A DNA stretch of 49,168 nt, taken from positions 4,862 to 54,029 of the forward strand of contig QZCP01000311.1 in NCBI GenBank assembly GCA_003956705.1. The letters run 5' to 3'. The notes beneath the pieces are model-generated. The model had not been told where the DNA came from and did no database searches. It saw only the letters and a list, made by a program, of their open reading frames with translations. Below are positions 12,301 to 24,850 of the stretch, piece after piece. The translations under genes and the position numbers were made by a program. Source of the DNA: Brevipalpus yothersi (taxonomy: Eukaryota; Arthropoda; Arachnida; Trombidiformes; Tenuipalpidae). Each line of letters begins with the position of its first letter. Positions within the stretch are counted from its first letter, which is position 1.

Positions 12301-14385
12301 AGATTGATGTCTTCAATACTTTTGAGTACCATTCTGTCAGTCCTAAAATTTCAAATTTTCTCACAAGATAGGGGCAGCATTTGGTCGATTAGTTGGCGAA
12401 GTGATGGCCCTTCTGTATCCCAATGGAATCGGTTTCGCAGGACGTCATTTGCCGATTGTTCCTGGTGGATATGCGGTTGTAGGAGCAGCAGCATTTTCTG
12501 GTGCCGTTACACACACAATATCGACAACAGTAATCGTTTTCGAATTAACTGGTCAAATGTCACACATTGTCCCGGTCATAATGTCAGTATTGATAGCCAA
12601 TGCGGTGGCTCAATCATTGAGACCATCCATTTACGATTCTATTATTGAGATAAAAAAGTTACCTTATCTACCGGCGATTATGAGTACCTCATCCTTGGCT
12701 CATCGGATCATGATTGATGATATTATGACTCGAGAGGTGATTTTTGTGTGGAAAGATTGTTGCTACAAAGACATTAAGAATATAATGGAGTCATACGGGA
12801 ATATAGAGACGTTTCCATTAGTAGATTCACCGAAATCAATGGTACTTTTGGGCTCGGTGCACCGAAATGAGTTAGATTTTATCTTGCAACAGCAACTTTG
12901 TCGTGAAAGACGGCTTCAAGAAGTTAAAAGACGCTATTCTCATCAAGATTCCGTTAAATTTACCATGCCTTACGTCTATGGATCTGAAAACTCATCCAGA
13001 AGTTCTAAACTTGACCTAGCTGAGCTCAATGAGCCAAGTTCAAGGTGAATTTTGTTTTTTTTATTCTTGAATCTCAGCTAACTCGACAAAATTTGGGAGA
13101 AAACTAAACATTCTACTGTATCTCTAATTAGATCTGCCTCTTGTGGTTTTGCCAATCAATCATCTCGTTTTGAAGTTTATCCTGTTAACAATCAGCCACA
13201 AGAATCAAGTTTGACAAATGAATCCAATAATTATCGGTCTACTCCCCCTCTTTCGGCTAATCATTCTCCTAAAATACCCATTAAATCAATTTTGAAGCCG
13301 GCAGCCCAGTTCACATCATATTCACCCAACTCAGTAGTTACACAAGGTATGTGGCTATTTACAATCAATATCACTTTCAATGAAGATATCGTCAATTGAA
13401 TTGTGATAAAAAAATGAATCATGTTATCTTAATAGACATACTATCTTTAATAGCAGCATTAGTTGCGATTAATTGTTTCTAAATTAAGAATCCTCTCTTT
13501 TTTTGAATTGTCATGAACTGGAAAATCGTTGATCACAAATATCATTTTCTTATTATCATTATCTAATTTGATTTAGATTTTAAGCTTCGACAAGCTTTTG
13601 AAAATATTTTCACGAAAAGTTTAAAACTTCAAGATGCTAATCATGAAAAAGTAAGAATTTCTCTTCCATTCTCGATTCCATGGAAGATCTTAAATGTCAC
13701 CCAAACATTTCATTCTATTTTTATTTCAGAACGATGACACAATTTCGTCAAGTGAGCCAAGTACACCAATAATTCAAAGACGAGTCCAACTAGTATGTTA
13801 TTTTCGATTACTTTGATTCTATGGGAAACATGTGATCATATAACAACAACGAGAGTGAACAATTTGTCACATCCTCATAGAGAGAGCATATATCAATACG
13901 TTTAACTGATTCATTTCTAATCTTTTTTCATTAAGCCTCGAGAGCGTGTAATCGATATGTCACCAGAGGAACAGTTGGCATGGGAAGAGGATCAACTCAA
14001 TCAAATCATTGACCTCTCATCGTGTCACATTGACCCTGCTCCTTTCCAATTGGTGGAAAGAACTTCTCTGATCAAAGTTCACTCGCTTTTCTCGATGCTT
14101 CAATTGAGTTTAGCCTATGTAACGTCCATAGGACGATTGGTTGGTGTCGTTACCCTGAGAGATGTAAGTGAATCGATTTGTTTGACAGTCAGGTATGGAA
14201 TCTTATGAGAACTATCCACTTTTCAGATACGAACTGCAATCGAAAAAATGAACAGTGGTACTCTCTTACCGCGAGCTTCGTTGTTAAATCCTTTGAATCA
14301 ACGACGTAGTAGTAAATGTGATGCACTAACATCGATAGCTGCATCCAATTTTAAAGATGGAAATAAAATCGGAAGCAAGTTTTGA
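9312..14385 (+). CDS. ClC-2-type voltage-gated chloride channel
   Basis: A dimeric plasma-membrane chloride channel of the ClC-1/2/K branch, orthologous to insect ClC-a. Coding exons: 9312-9365, 9740-9884, 10254-10934, 11425-11608, 11724-12021, 12085-12150, 12368-13044, 13132-13346, 13577-13650, 13730-13792, 13936-14163, 14227-14385. All junctions stay in frame and give 947 aa; human ClC-2 has 898. Family landmarks: YGRYREDLG near the N-terminus, VGEDWIFL, GSGIPE, the gating-glutamate motif GREGPFVH, and the chloride-filter motif GVFIP. The cytosolic part has CBS1 after IKKLPYLP and CBS2 around FQLVERTS and AYVTSIGRLVGVVTL, with a Ser/Asn-rich linker between. A 21-nt segment at 9955-9975 could be an extra in-frame microexon. 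The ATG at 9312 is the first in its frame. Ion selectivity and gating cannot be read from sequence. Confidence 0.95.
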
Positions 14386-15550
14386 TTCTTGTAAGTGATA
14401 ATTAACTCTATTTTTTGAAATATATATGAACAAATATATATAGAATCATGTTGGAATGATCTTTCCAAAGTTCATCAAGAAAATATATCTTCCCTCTTTT
14501 TCATCATGAGTACAGTGATTTCCACTATAACGTTATATCAGTCCATTGATCGATTTAAAATTCTGTAAAATTAAAGCTCAAATTTTCAATGTTTTGGAAT
14601 TAATGTTCCAATTTTCTTAAGCGATCTATGACTCAGAAGCACTGATGCCTTCTACTCTGTTTGTTTGATTAAAGAATCGTCAAAGAGGGTAATGAAAGCT
14701 TACCGAAAGACCAATGAGGCAACTTTGACAAATGATTATCAGGTTATGCACTAGAAAAATTGTTTTTTCATTATTTCTGAATGTATTACCATGAATTGTC
14801 TCACTAGTTGTCACATTGATTTTTTTTCGATTATGCTGTCTCCGAATTTTTGTATCCATATTATCAATGATTCGAGTCTCAGCATTTTCTCGAATTACTT
14901 ATAATTTAGTTTTCACTGTGAAAAAGAAAAGGGATTATAGGTTATAATTTGCGATTGTAAACACCAAATTTCGCCTTCCTACTTATTTTTACGATCACAC
15001 TCGAGTGATAAAAACAGCTCACGGATAAAAAAGCAGCGAATTTTGGAATAAAAAACTCAAGAATCACACCGAACATTATCGGCTTGGAGAATCATTTTTA
15101 ATAATTTTGAGCATGTTGAGGATAAAAAAAATTTGAAATAATCTAAGAGACATAAGTTTTAAGTCAATCATTTGATCGATGAGTTTCATTGAATTGATCT
15201 CTGAGTGGGAAGTTTCCAATAAGTTTCTTAGGAAGGTTTTGCCTGAGAGATAATTCTCTAGAATGAGTTGGAATGATGAAGAGTATTTCTTTCGAATGAT
15301 CCGTATTCGAGATATCGAAACGAATTTTTTCTGATGAAATTGAGATCTAATCAGCTAGCAGCAGAAAACATGAGATCGTTAAATCCGAATATTCTGATAG
15401 AATGTAATTAGATTATATCAGATGATTAGACACCTTAGCAGCTAACGATAACCAGAAGATAGCATCTGATTGGCTGATAATATGGATAAAACCGCTCCTT
15501 TACAATATTTTTGAGCTTTTAACAACAAATCAAATCAAATCGGTCAGCAC
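14386..15550. other. Convergent intergenic region, ClC-2 and SHANK 3' ends
   Basis: The two flanking genes end towards each other here. AT-rich, with no open frame of note. AATAAA at 15047-15052 is one possible polyadenylation signal for the channel. Nothing else is supported. Confidence 0.5.
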
Positions 15551-16321
15551 TCATGGAACTGGAGGATGCTGTTGCTGATAGTAGAGATGCTGTTTTATCT
15601 TTTCCAATATGAAACTTCGATGCTGACTAGGTTTCACTCCAATACCAATCAGATCATTATTATCCAAACGGAGCAACTTTGGACCGTTAACATATTCGAA
15701 TCGATTGCGATGTTCAACCATTCCTATGGACGATATCCAATCTTTCACATCCTCTTCCGACCAATCGACCATAGATCGTTTGGGAAAAGTTGCTGGAACT
15801 TTTTGTTGATGCTGGTGTTGATGTTGTTGATGTTGCTGCTGCTGTTGTTGTTGCTGTTGTAATGATGGTGGTGGACCTGGAGGAGGTGGTTTTGTGGGTT
15901 GCAAAGGGTGGCTCATGGTAGAGGGAGAGGAAGAGGATACCATCGTTCCTTGTCCACTTGCTGCTGAGCTGCTAGGAGCAGCAACAGCAAGTTGATGCTG
16001 ATGCTGATGAGAATGTGAGTGGGAATGTGAATGTCCTAATTGATGAGGAGAGGAAGCTATTTGTTGTTGCTTGTGAGCATCGCTACTGAAGAAGGAGGAA
16101 GAAAAAAAATGAGATGAAAATTAGGAAAATATCTTCTCGTTCAATCAATAATTTATCATCAATTTTTGACCTTTCAACTAATTTGGTTGAACAAAACTGG
16201 AAGCCTTTTTTCCATTTTTGTTTCGTGATCAATTTCCGAGTGATTACTCAAATCAGTCGAAAGATTGCCTCTATTTTCCAGCCTCTTCAATTTTGAGCGT
16301 GAAAATACTAATAATCAGTCT

Positions 16322-16405
<84 letters not shown>

Positions 16406-19400
16406 GTGCATACTTACGTATAATATTGATGCGAATGACCAGAATGCATTTGTTGCTGGCGCATTAAACGGTTTTGGACTTGAGTTTTCAGAGATGATGG
16501 AAGGCAGAGAGAAGAGAGAAAGAAAATGTGAGTGGAAAATAATATGAAAGCAAAATGAATCGAAGAACATCGATGACTGATAGTTGATGAGTCAGCTTTA
16601 AACCAGTTCTGATTACATTTTTCTTCTATATTATCTAAGTTTGAGTTCACAAAGTCAGTGTATTTGTCTTTATGCCGGAAGTGGATAGAATGTATAGCCT
16701 TTGATCATTGTTGTTCACATTTTCTCTCATTCAATCATGTGGAGGGAGAGAATTTTTTTCACCTGTAATCAAACTTGTGGACATTTATCATCATGCGGAT
16801 GTGAGAAAAAAGCATCACACTGGTTGATTATATTCTGATTGATGATGAGAAACTGAAGATTCTCTATAAAAATTTCAGTGACAACATTTTTGTCGAAAAA
16901 TATTCAAGAGGTTGAGCAGAGCATGGTTTGGCGATCAAAACTCATATTATCATAGCATGACTCGACTATAATCACTTTTAATTGAAAATTCAGCAAACAT
17001 ACCGGTCAATCTAGAGTAATCAGTCGAGTATTGTGCATTCAATTGATCGGCTCGGCCTCTGGACAATGTTGCATACTGTTGATAAGCATATCGATTGTCC
17101 TGTTGATGTTGCCTGTAAGGATCAACGATTCCTGCACAGGCAAACATTGCTGGAGAATCGGAGCCCAATGAACGGGACATTTGAATTTGATCACTGGAAG
17201 AATATCTTTGCCGAGGAACAGATTGTCCCTGTTGCTGTTTTACGGCGTATCTTGTAATTGTAGCAAATTGCTGTTGCTGATTTGGTTGCTGTAGATAAGA
17301 TTGATACTGACGTGTATTTTCACTGAAAACGAGGAAGAAGAGGGGATAGAGAGAGAAACTTTTATAGCTCTTTTGATTATCATTTATCAGGAGATATTCC
17401 ATCATGTTTGAAGAGAAAGGAAAATGATGATGAAATGTTTGAATAGAAAATTGTATTTCGTCTGATGGAACAAAAGGATATGAATTGTGTTTTTGAGTTG
17501 ACAAAAAGTTATAGTTGGTCAACTCATTTGAGGAGCAAAATAAAGAGGAAATTGAAATAACTAGCATGATGATGTAGGGATGGATCAGAGCTCATTTCAG
17601 TCAATTTACTGATTGATGACTGGCAAGCGATTGATTGATTCTTCATACATCAAATGTACATTAAATGATGAATCAACATCGAGACTGATTGAAGTCAAAA
17701 ATGAGGACTTCTAAGTCAACTGTGGATTGTTACCAAGAGCAAAATGGATCACATCAAAATAGTGTTAGATGGATGAGGTAAAAATGATCTCTTTCCCTCC
17801 TCAGATGCTAGAAATCATTATACTTTGTAAATCTCTCAACTACATATACTGTGTTCTTATGGCCATCGTGATATGAGGTTGATAGATATCAGGAATTGGT
17901 CTAAATTCTACCTAAATAAATTGAAATTATGACAAATAAAAAATAACAAAAATCATTGCATGGATAACGTGCAATTTACTGTGGTATTTGATCCGAATAA
18001 ACCAAAAAATGATCAAATAATAATCAAATATATATAAGGGTTCATTTAAATATGCACAAAATTTTCCGAAAAAAGAAAAAAAAATTTGGACAAATGAAAT
18101 TTGTTTAAGCTAAATTTCATTCTATTAAAATTGGCACGCTCTGCAAAGCATTCTTGTGTAAACTTACGGATAGATTGCGTATTGAATTTTGGGCTGAGAA
18201 AAATTTTGGCCACTGGAATGTTGAGGTTGAGTCTGGTAAATGGCACCAGAGATACCGTGTCTTGCAGCTGCACTGAGGTCACTGAATTCGGGTGGAGGAG
18301 GTGGAGGAGGTGTATTTGTTTTTCGAACCAACTGATGGGCTTGATTGGCCAAAGCTGTGTGATAGCAAGTTTGTAACGGTTGCTGATGAGGCGTTGGTTT
18401 ATGAACGATGTGGATTTTTTGACCTGTTGCGGTGTTAATCACTCGAATGTCCTCCTTTTTGTACATGGAAGAGGTCAAGGCTTGATGGTGGTGAGCTGGA
18501 TGCTGCATCGCTGATCGACTTCGAATTTGGCCATCATTTGCGGCATTGGTCATCATTGAGGAGGTGACCGGTTGTCTATTTACCACCATTCGACTAGATT
18601 CGATTGAATGTGGAGGTGGTGCAGCAAATTCAGGAGGTGGTGGAACCAATTCGGCCATAACATCAACTTCAGTAACCGCTGTAAGGCCTGAGCTATCCAC
18701 GGGAATGCACACCAATCGTTGTTGCTGTTGATGCTGCTGGCTATGATCTTCGGAATGTTTTTTCTTCATGATCGGTGCACTTGTAGGCCGGTTTGTAGAG
18801 GCCATTGTTCTCATCAATGCCATTTGCTGCCCACTATACTGGACTGGGGTAGCAACACTCGATACAACCCCTGCAACACCACCTTTAGCGGCCCGAATGG
18901 CGGAAGAGATTTCGGACCATGTTTTGGCAGTTGTTGGTGCCGCTTTACTGTGACTACTTCCAATTGTAGAAGAATAAGTGACATCTGATACGATAGGATC
19001 AATTGATGGTGGTGTAGATGAATTGACAGTGATTCGGACTGAATTCGGAAGACTATTTCTCTCTGTAAGAAAGAAAGAACAATCTTTCTATAATTATGGG
19101 TATCATTTATCGGGACTGTTTCATGGAGAGTAAAACTGATTTTCCGCTACATGATCGGAAGCGTGCCAGAAACGAAAGAACGAAAGAGAGAGAGAGAGAG
19201 GATCAGTGAGCTGAAACTCAGCCTCTCTCTCAAAATGAGAATGAAACTCATCCGATCTATTATGAGCGGCTTTACAGTTACATCATTTATTCTTATCATT
19301 GAACCGTCTCATGAATGAAACTCATCGCTATTGTTGGAAAGAAAAATCAAGGCCATAAAAAAAGTGGAAATAAAGAAATCAAGATAAAGCTAATGGTTGT

Positions 19401-22400
19401 ACCTGAGGTGCCGTTTTTTTTCTCAACATTTTTGTTTTATCAGAGGGAATAAAGAAGTAAAGGTATAATGAAATTTTTTTCATCACCTCAGCATCACGGA
19501 AGAGAACAAGTAAGATCAACCCACCTCTTTCCAGGGAGACCACATCGATTGAAGAACGACGTTGATGCCCTCCGACCACCGAGATATTTCCAGCATCTCG
19601 ATTATTGGCACCTTGCACTTCATCTTGATGATGATGGTGCAAAGATGATGCTTTCAGTGTATTACTAGCCGAATCACTTGTGGATCTAGGCTGTAGTTTA
19701 TATTGTAATTGGGCGGGATGAAAAGCGGAAGAGGAGCGGACATTAGAAAATGAGTTTTAGACTAAAGTGAACGTTTTCATCACAAAAGTAAGGTAGAGAA
19801 AGAAAAATAACCAAAGTCATAAAGTAATAAAGGACATGGATGATGACCATCTCGATAGATTGGTTTATCTTTCTGTTACTATACTCACCGATGATGTGTT
19901 GTGGGCCATCAGAGTAGCAATCTTTTCGCTCACAATATTACTATTACGTCGATTTAGTGAACGAATTTGTTGAAAGCGGATGTTACCAGCATCGTTGTTG
20001 TTATTGTTGTTGTTGTTGTTAGTTTGATTAGAGATTGTTTGATGATGGTGATGATGGTGATGATGATGGACTGTGGATCCTTCACAATCAAAATCAGAGG
20101 AAACACCCGATGAGCTATCACAGATGTCAACTTCGAAACACGATTTAGACATTCTCAATGCTGAAGAGGATTGATTGGGATCACTTGATTCTGGTACCTT
20201 ATTAGCACCATTATTACTGCTATTATTATTATTATTACTACTATTATTGCTTATTGCGTCTTTGTTACCGGCCTTTGAGGTCACTTTGGTCGTGATTCCG
20301 TCAGAATTAATACTATAGCGTCTCTCAAATTCGAGAATTGACTCTTTGACTTTGTTCAAATGTTCTGATCGAGATTTGCTAGGGTCATCACAACTTGAAC
20401 GATCGATGGCACTTTCATTTGTATTATCATCATTATTATAACTACTTGATTTGACTTTATCATCAGAACGCTCGACTAGTTTAGACAGTGCCGCTGATTT
20501 GGATGCGGAATTAGCCGCGAAATTTTGTACTTTACTCTTCAGTTGAGCTTCAAATTCAGAATTCTTACTATCTCGTGCTGATGATGCCAGAGCTTCAAAT
20601 TCACTAGCAGACGTTGGAATGTTGGACTTTTCATTCTCTTTCATTTGATTCCCTGTCTCATGATAGCTCTGAGCCATCCTCACATTTATTGCACCAATAG
20701 TGGGTGATGCTTGTTGTGTTTTATCATCAGCACATGGGACAGCCGATGAGGGCAATGATTTGAAAGTTTTCAAATTACGACTTCCACTGTTCGCTCCATT
20801 CAATGCATCATCTTCACTAGAATAATCGGGATCCGGAATGAAAGGTTTCTTACCTTCGAGAATACCGTTTGTTTCCTCAGACGTACTATTATTATTATTA
20901 TTATTACTGTTGGCACCTCGAGTTGAAGTAGCATTGGCAACCGCTTGATTTCTTTGGTTCATCGTATCGATTGCATTGTAATTAGCTTTTTTATGATTAC
21001 TACTATTCACTTCATCTTCAATTTCTCCTGATTCTGAGGGGAGTGGCACAGGAGGCTTGAAACTTGAAAGCGAAGCAGAAGCTGATTGCTGTTTGTCAGC
21101 ACAATTTATTTCCTGCTTGCCTTTGATCAGCGAAAAATTGGCATAATCAGATTTGGCATGTTTGTGACGGACATCCACTTTGATCACTACACTGCGGCTT
21201 GTCGGCACTGACATGTTTGTGGGTGGTGGTGGAGGTGGGTGGGTTGGCGGTGCTGAACGTCCACCGGCCGCAGGCCCATCGCCTTCTGTATCGTGGACAG
21301 ACGATGTGTGGACATCATCGATAGTGGAAGAATTTGGTATGGAGGAAGAAACTATTTTACCATTTTTCAGTGTCAGTGTTTCACTGATCACAGCTGGAGA
21401 GCGAATTAATGATTGATTCAGATCTTCTTGACTAGTGGCTAGAAGATTGCCATTTTTGTCCAATTTAGGTGAGGCACTACCCAAATTGATCATCATACGA
21501 TACTCATTTTGACACTGTTCGGCAATCAATTGCTCCTGTATGTCTGGTGTAGAGCTGAATTCTTTTTTCTTTTTGAGTAAACGCTTCTTCAATGATTGTA
21601 AAGTATTAGCATAATTACTCTTCTCTCCAGATTTCATGTCAGCCTTTGATCGTGGATCATCATCAGCAAAATGTACACTGACATTAGAATCTTTACCATT
21701 GGCAGAAGTAAAATATTTATTCAATTCAACTGCAGATATTCGATGAAAATTTCGTGACCTGATGGAGGCCACTTTGTTTCCCGAATCATCATTGGAACTA
21801 GTTCCTCTGACCTGTGCTTTCTGTAGACTATTATTACTATTACCATTACTGTTACTCATGATCAAATCGCCAGAGGCAGAATGCCGTGTAGTATTACCAC
21901 CACCACCACTGCCATTAGTTTGGCTAGGTGAGGCTGATTCATTGGATGTTGAACCTATTTGACCTGTGCTGTTGCGGTTATTATCCTCATTGGTACTAGT
22001 AATATCATCACCACCACTCTCTAGTGCACCAGAAACACATAATGATCGAGCTCGAGCACGACCGATGGACAATGTGGTAGATGGATCCCGCTTAGGTGGA
22101 GCTGGAGGTGCACGATTTTTCGATTGAGATCTCGATTCTCGCGATTCACTGGACATGGAGGACGATGTTGATCCTCTCGGTAGTGTGGCTGCAAAATCTT
22201 TACGCATCGGTCGAGAACCACCGGAAAAGCTGGACGATAATTCACGTTTCTCCTGATTGTGTGTAGCATAGCCATTCTCCGAGTCAAGATATATCGGAGT
22301 GGCAACAGTCATGGTAACCTTATCACCAGATTGCCGGATCAATTGCACTACAAGCTCATGAGGAGCTGATCGAACGTCAACACCATTGACATTGGTTAAA

Positions 22401-22636
22401 AAATCACCTTTACGCAGTCCGGCACACTCGGCCACACCATGCGGTTCAACTTCATCTAAATACTGTAAACTTATCGGTTGTGGTTGATTCTCTAATTGTT
22501 GAGCTGCCTGTTTAAGGCCAGGACTGGAACCCTTCGCGCCGCGAAGCACAAAACCGAAACCTCGATGTCCACGATGTAGACTGACAGTCTTCTCATCATA
22601 TGAAGCAATCGGTGGCATATCTGCTGTTGACACCAT
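15551..22636 (-). CDS. SHANK: SHANK/ProSAP-type postsynaptic scaffold (PDZ-Pro-rich-SAM form)
   Basis: A postsynaptic scaffold. Exons: 22636-19889, 19690-19525, 19062-18168, 17322-17003, 16478-16418, 16085-15551; the frame is open across every junction, giving 1574 aa. The PDZ domain (about residues 15-110) has the SHANK GFGFVLRGAKG carboxylate-binding loop and GDFLTNVNGVDV. It is followed by the family segment RDPSTTLSIGRARARS. The middle is long, Ser/Asn-rich and low in complexity, with a 10-His run and Asn runs. Homer-EVH1 ligands of PPxxF type occur at LVPPPPEFA (18626-18649) and PPPPEF near 18290. The C-terminus is a SAM domain from VDWSEEDVKDW to ILEKIKQHL, used for sheet-like oligomerisation in SHANKs. 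Ankyrin repeats and SH3 are not visible upstream. The start at 22636 has a poor context; an acceptor in TCAACAG at about 22625 is an alternative, in which case the gene continues further right. Confidence 0.9.
16326..16402. repeat. (CT)n microsatellite inside a SHANK intron
   Basis: About 38 CT units. Read on the SHANK strand this is a GA run that starts only about 15 nt after the donor of the 61-nt exon 16478-16418. Confidence 0.97.
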
Positions 22637-23559
22637 GCATACAGTGAAAGCTAAACACAGCCGATGAGCACACAATGTATTATATACAAAACCACACACA
22701 GGTGTTGATTAATTTTCACAGTCTCATCCGAGAGAAAAAAAGATGGAAAATGAAAAGGAAAGTTCTACAGCATCATCCTCATCTCTCTCTCCCATCTAAA
22801 CTTCTCTCTCTCTCTTCATCACTTCACCAGGACAAGAATTCCATGCAATTGCATCACTTCTTCAACCTGCCCTCTGTATGAAGAAATGCAACCAACATTG
22901 AGAGAGTGAGAATGAAAACAAAACAAAAAAAGAAAAACTTTTTGATAATCGAAGTTGACTTGATTTTGTTTCAACTCTTTATTGCAACAATTAACAGGTG
23001 TTGATTCAAATTACACATTGTATTTTAGAGCTGGATGGGTGATGATGATAGTAGCGTTTTGATCACATATAATATAATTATACTTCATGGAAAACTCCCT
23101 CTCTCTTGCTCTCTCTCTCTCTGTTGTGCATCATCAGTTGTGTTGAATTAATCTGAGTGTGGAGAGAGAGAAAGAGAAAGAGATTGTGTGTGTTGGTTTG
23201 TTTCGCACTTGATTTTTACATTTTGATTTGCATGAGAGAGAAGAAAAATTCATGGATTTTTTTGATTGATGATCATCTTTTTTTCTCGCCGCATACAAGT
23301 GAAACGAAATTGAAGGACATCAAGTGTTCGTACGCCTATGATAAAAATGGAGGGAAAAAAACTTTGTGTGTTGTACTTGGGAGAAGAATTTGACTTGATA
23401 ATGGCGAATGAGATAGAGAGCTGTCTTTTTAATCACTGATAAAGTCATGTGAAAATACACCTTAATATTTTGAGACGGAATGAATTATTCATTTTCCACT
23501 TTCTCTCGAAGTAATGATCTAATTATTCTGAGAATCTGAATTTCTATGCATTAAGTTGA
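22637..23559. promoter_or_regulatory. 5' flank of SHANK (minus strand)
   Basis: Lies directly upstream of the SHANK PDZ exon. It holds CT-rich stretches at 22785-22820 and 23097-23122, a GA-rich run at 23160-23185 and AT-rich sequence. No ankyrin or SH3 coding sequence is visible on the minus strand. If 22636 is the true start, the promoter is here. Confidence 0.4.
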
Positions 23560-23568
23560 AATCCACCA

Positions 23569-24441
23569 TGTGGGCTCTTCGGTCTCCCACTCAGGAATTT
23601 CTGCACCTCTTTGGAATTGGCAAGCTTCTCGATTTAGACAATTATGGAAAAAACTTGTCTGTCATTTCATGATAGAGGATGTGAATTCTCATCTTATGGT
23701 AGCTAAAAAAGATATTAAGGCACAACTTTTTAAGACCGGCCTATGGGCTATGTTACCAATTAGAGTTCCAAATATGTGCAGCATGAACAAGAGGAATGCA
23801 AAAGTTAGAAAGCAAATCGCATCCATTTTTCACTCAACGATAAATTTTATGATATTGGGGCTGATAAACTTTATCTATCGTAACATGTACCAGACAACTT
23901 TCAATCACACTCCAAGACATGATAAGCTGACAACTTTTTATCAAGTTTTTGACTAGGCTCCGAAACAAACAATTACTCTGGTTGGAGTTTTACTGTTCTT
24001 GCAGAAACAGTTAACTGTGATAAACTTACAATGAAGATCAATGGGTGGATCATTAAACAATGTTATGACGGCTAAATGTTTTGAAAGAGCTTCCAATAAA
24101 TCTACACCTCTATCAGGTGGTCTCAAAGTTTATTGGCATGATGATTTTCAATGGAAATTTGATAATTTCTGGCCGCAATATCTCTCCAAAAAGAATCTTA
24201 TTGAGCCTTTATATCACCTTCAATCCCAAATTTGACCAGATTTTTGATGGTGAAGATGAAAATTCTGAAGTGATCGGACTTTTTGAGTGTGACATTTTGG
24301 TCAAAAATTATCATATGACTCGAACTCGTGGCCGGAAGTTATCAACTTTCCAGAATTGTCATGCCAAGAAAATTAACTCCACCTTGTATAAACTCTCATG
24401 TTGATCCAAATAACAATGATGCAATACCTTTACAGGTGGTG
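23569..24441 (+). pseudogene. Coding-like, frame-broken stretch (possible decayed gene)
   Basis: All three plus-strand frames in turn show protein-like segments that end at stops and resume in another frame. MWALRSPTQEF starts at 23569 and stops after 34 codons. A second frame then runs to about 23956. A third runs from about 23960 to 24070 (for example GWSFTVLAETVNC), and further segments follow to CAG|GTGGTG near 24436. One of the later segments reads SRIVMPRKLTPPCINSHVD. No start-to-stop frame or simple splice model joins them. I do not recognise the family. It may be a pseudogene, a gene with several short introns that I cannot place, or chance. Confidence 0.3.
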
Positions 24442-24850
24442 AAAATTTTTTTCTAGCTATTCCAATATATCACTTCATTAATCAATATACTTTTCATTGG
24501 TTCCTCTTGTATCCTGCGAGAAATGATTTGATTAGATTCCTCTTACTCTGTACTCTTTGCCTTGTTTTATTGGACATTCCGAATTGAGTGAGCCCTGTCC
24601 AAAGATTCGATACTTTTATCGGTATCAGGGGATGCCGATTGAAGTGAACAGAATTGACAAAATCGAAAGCGAATCAAAAATCGAGAGAGAAAGAGACTTG
24701 AGAGATTGATTTGAATAAAATTTAATGAATTGATTCGAGCCACCTTTGATTAAATGTTTTTTTCCGGGGAGAGAGGCGAGAGAGTCATAGTGGTGTTTGG
24801 TGAATGGTAGTTTGATTCACTGTTTCGGTGAATTTTGGTGATGTTCATCG

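Noticed and set aside
21180..21416. Gly/Val-rich plus-strand frame
   Set aside because: It is the antisense of the Pro/Ser-rich SHANK coding exon.
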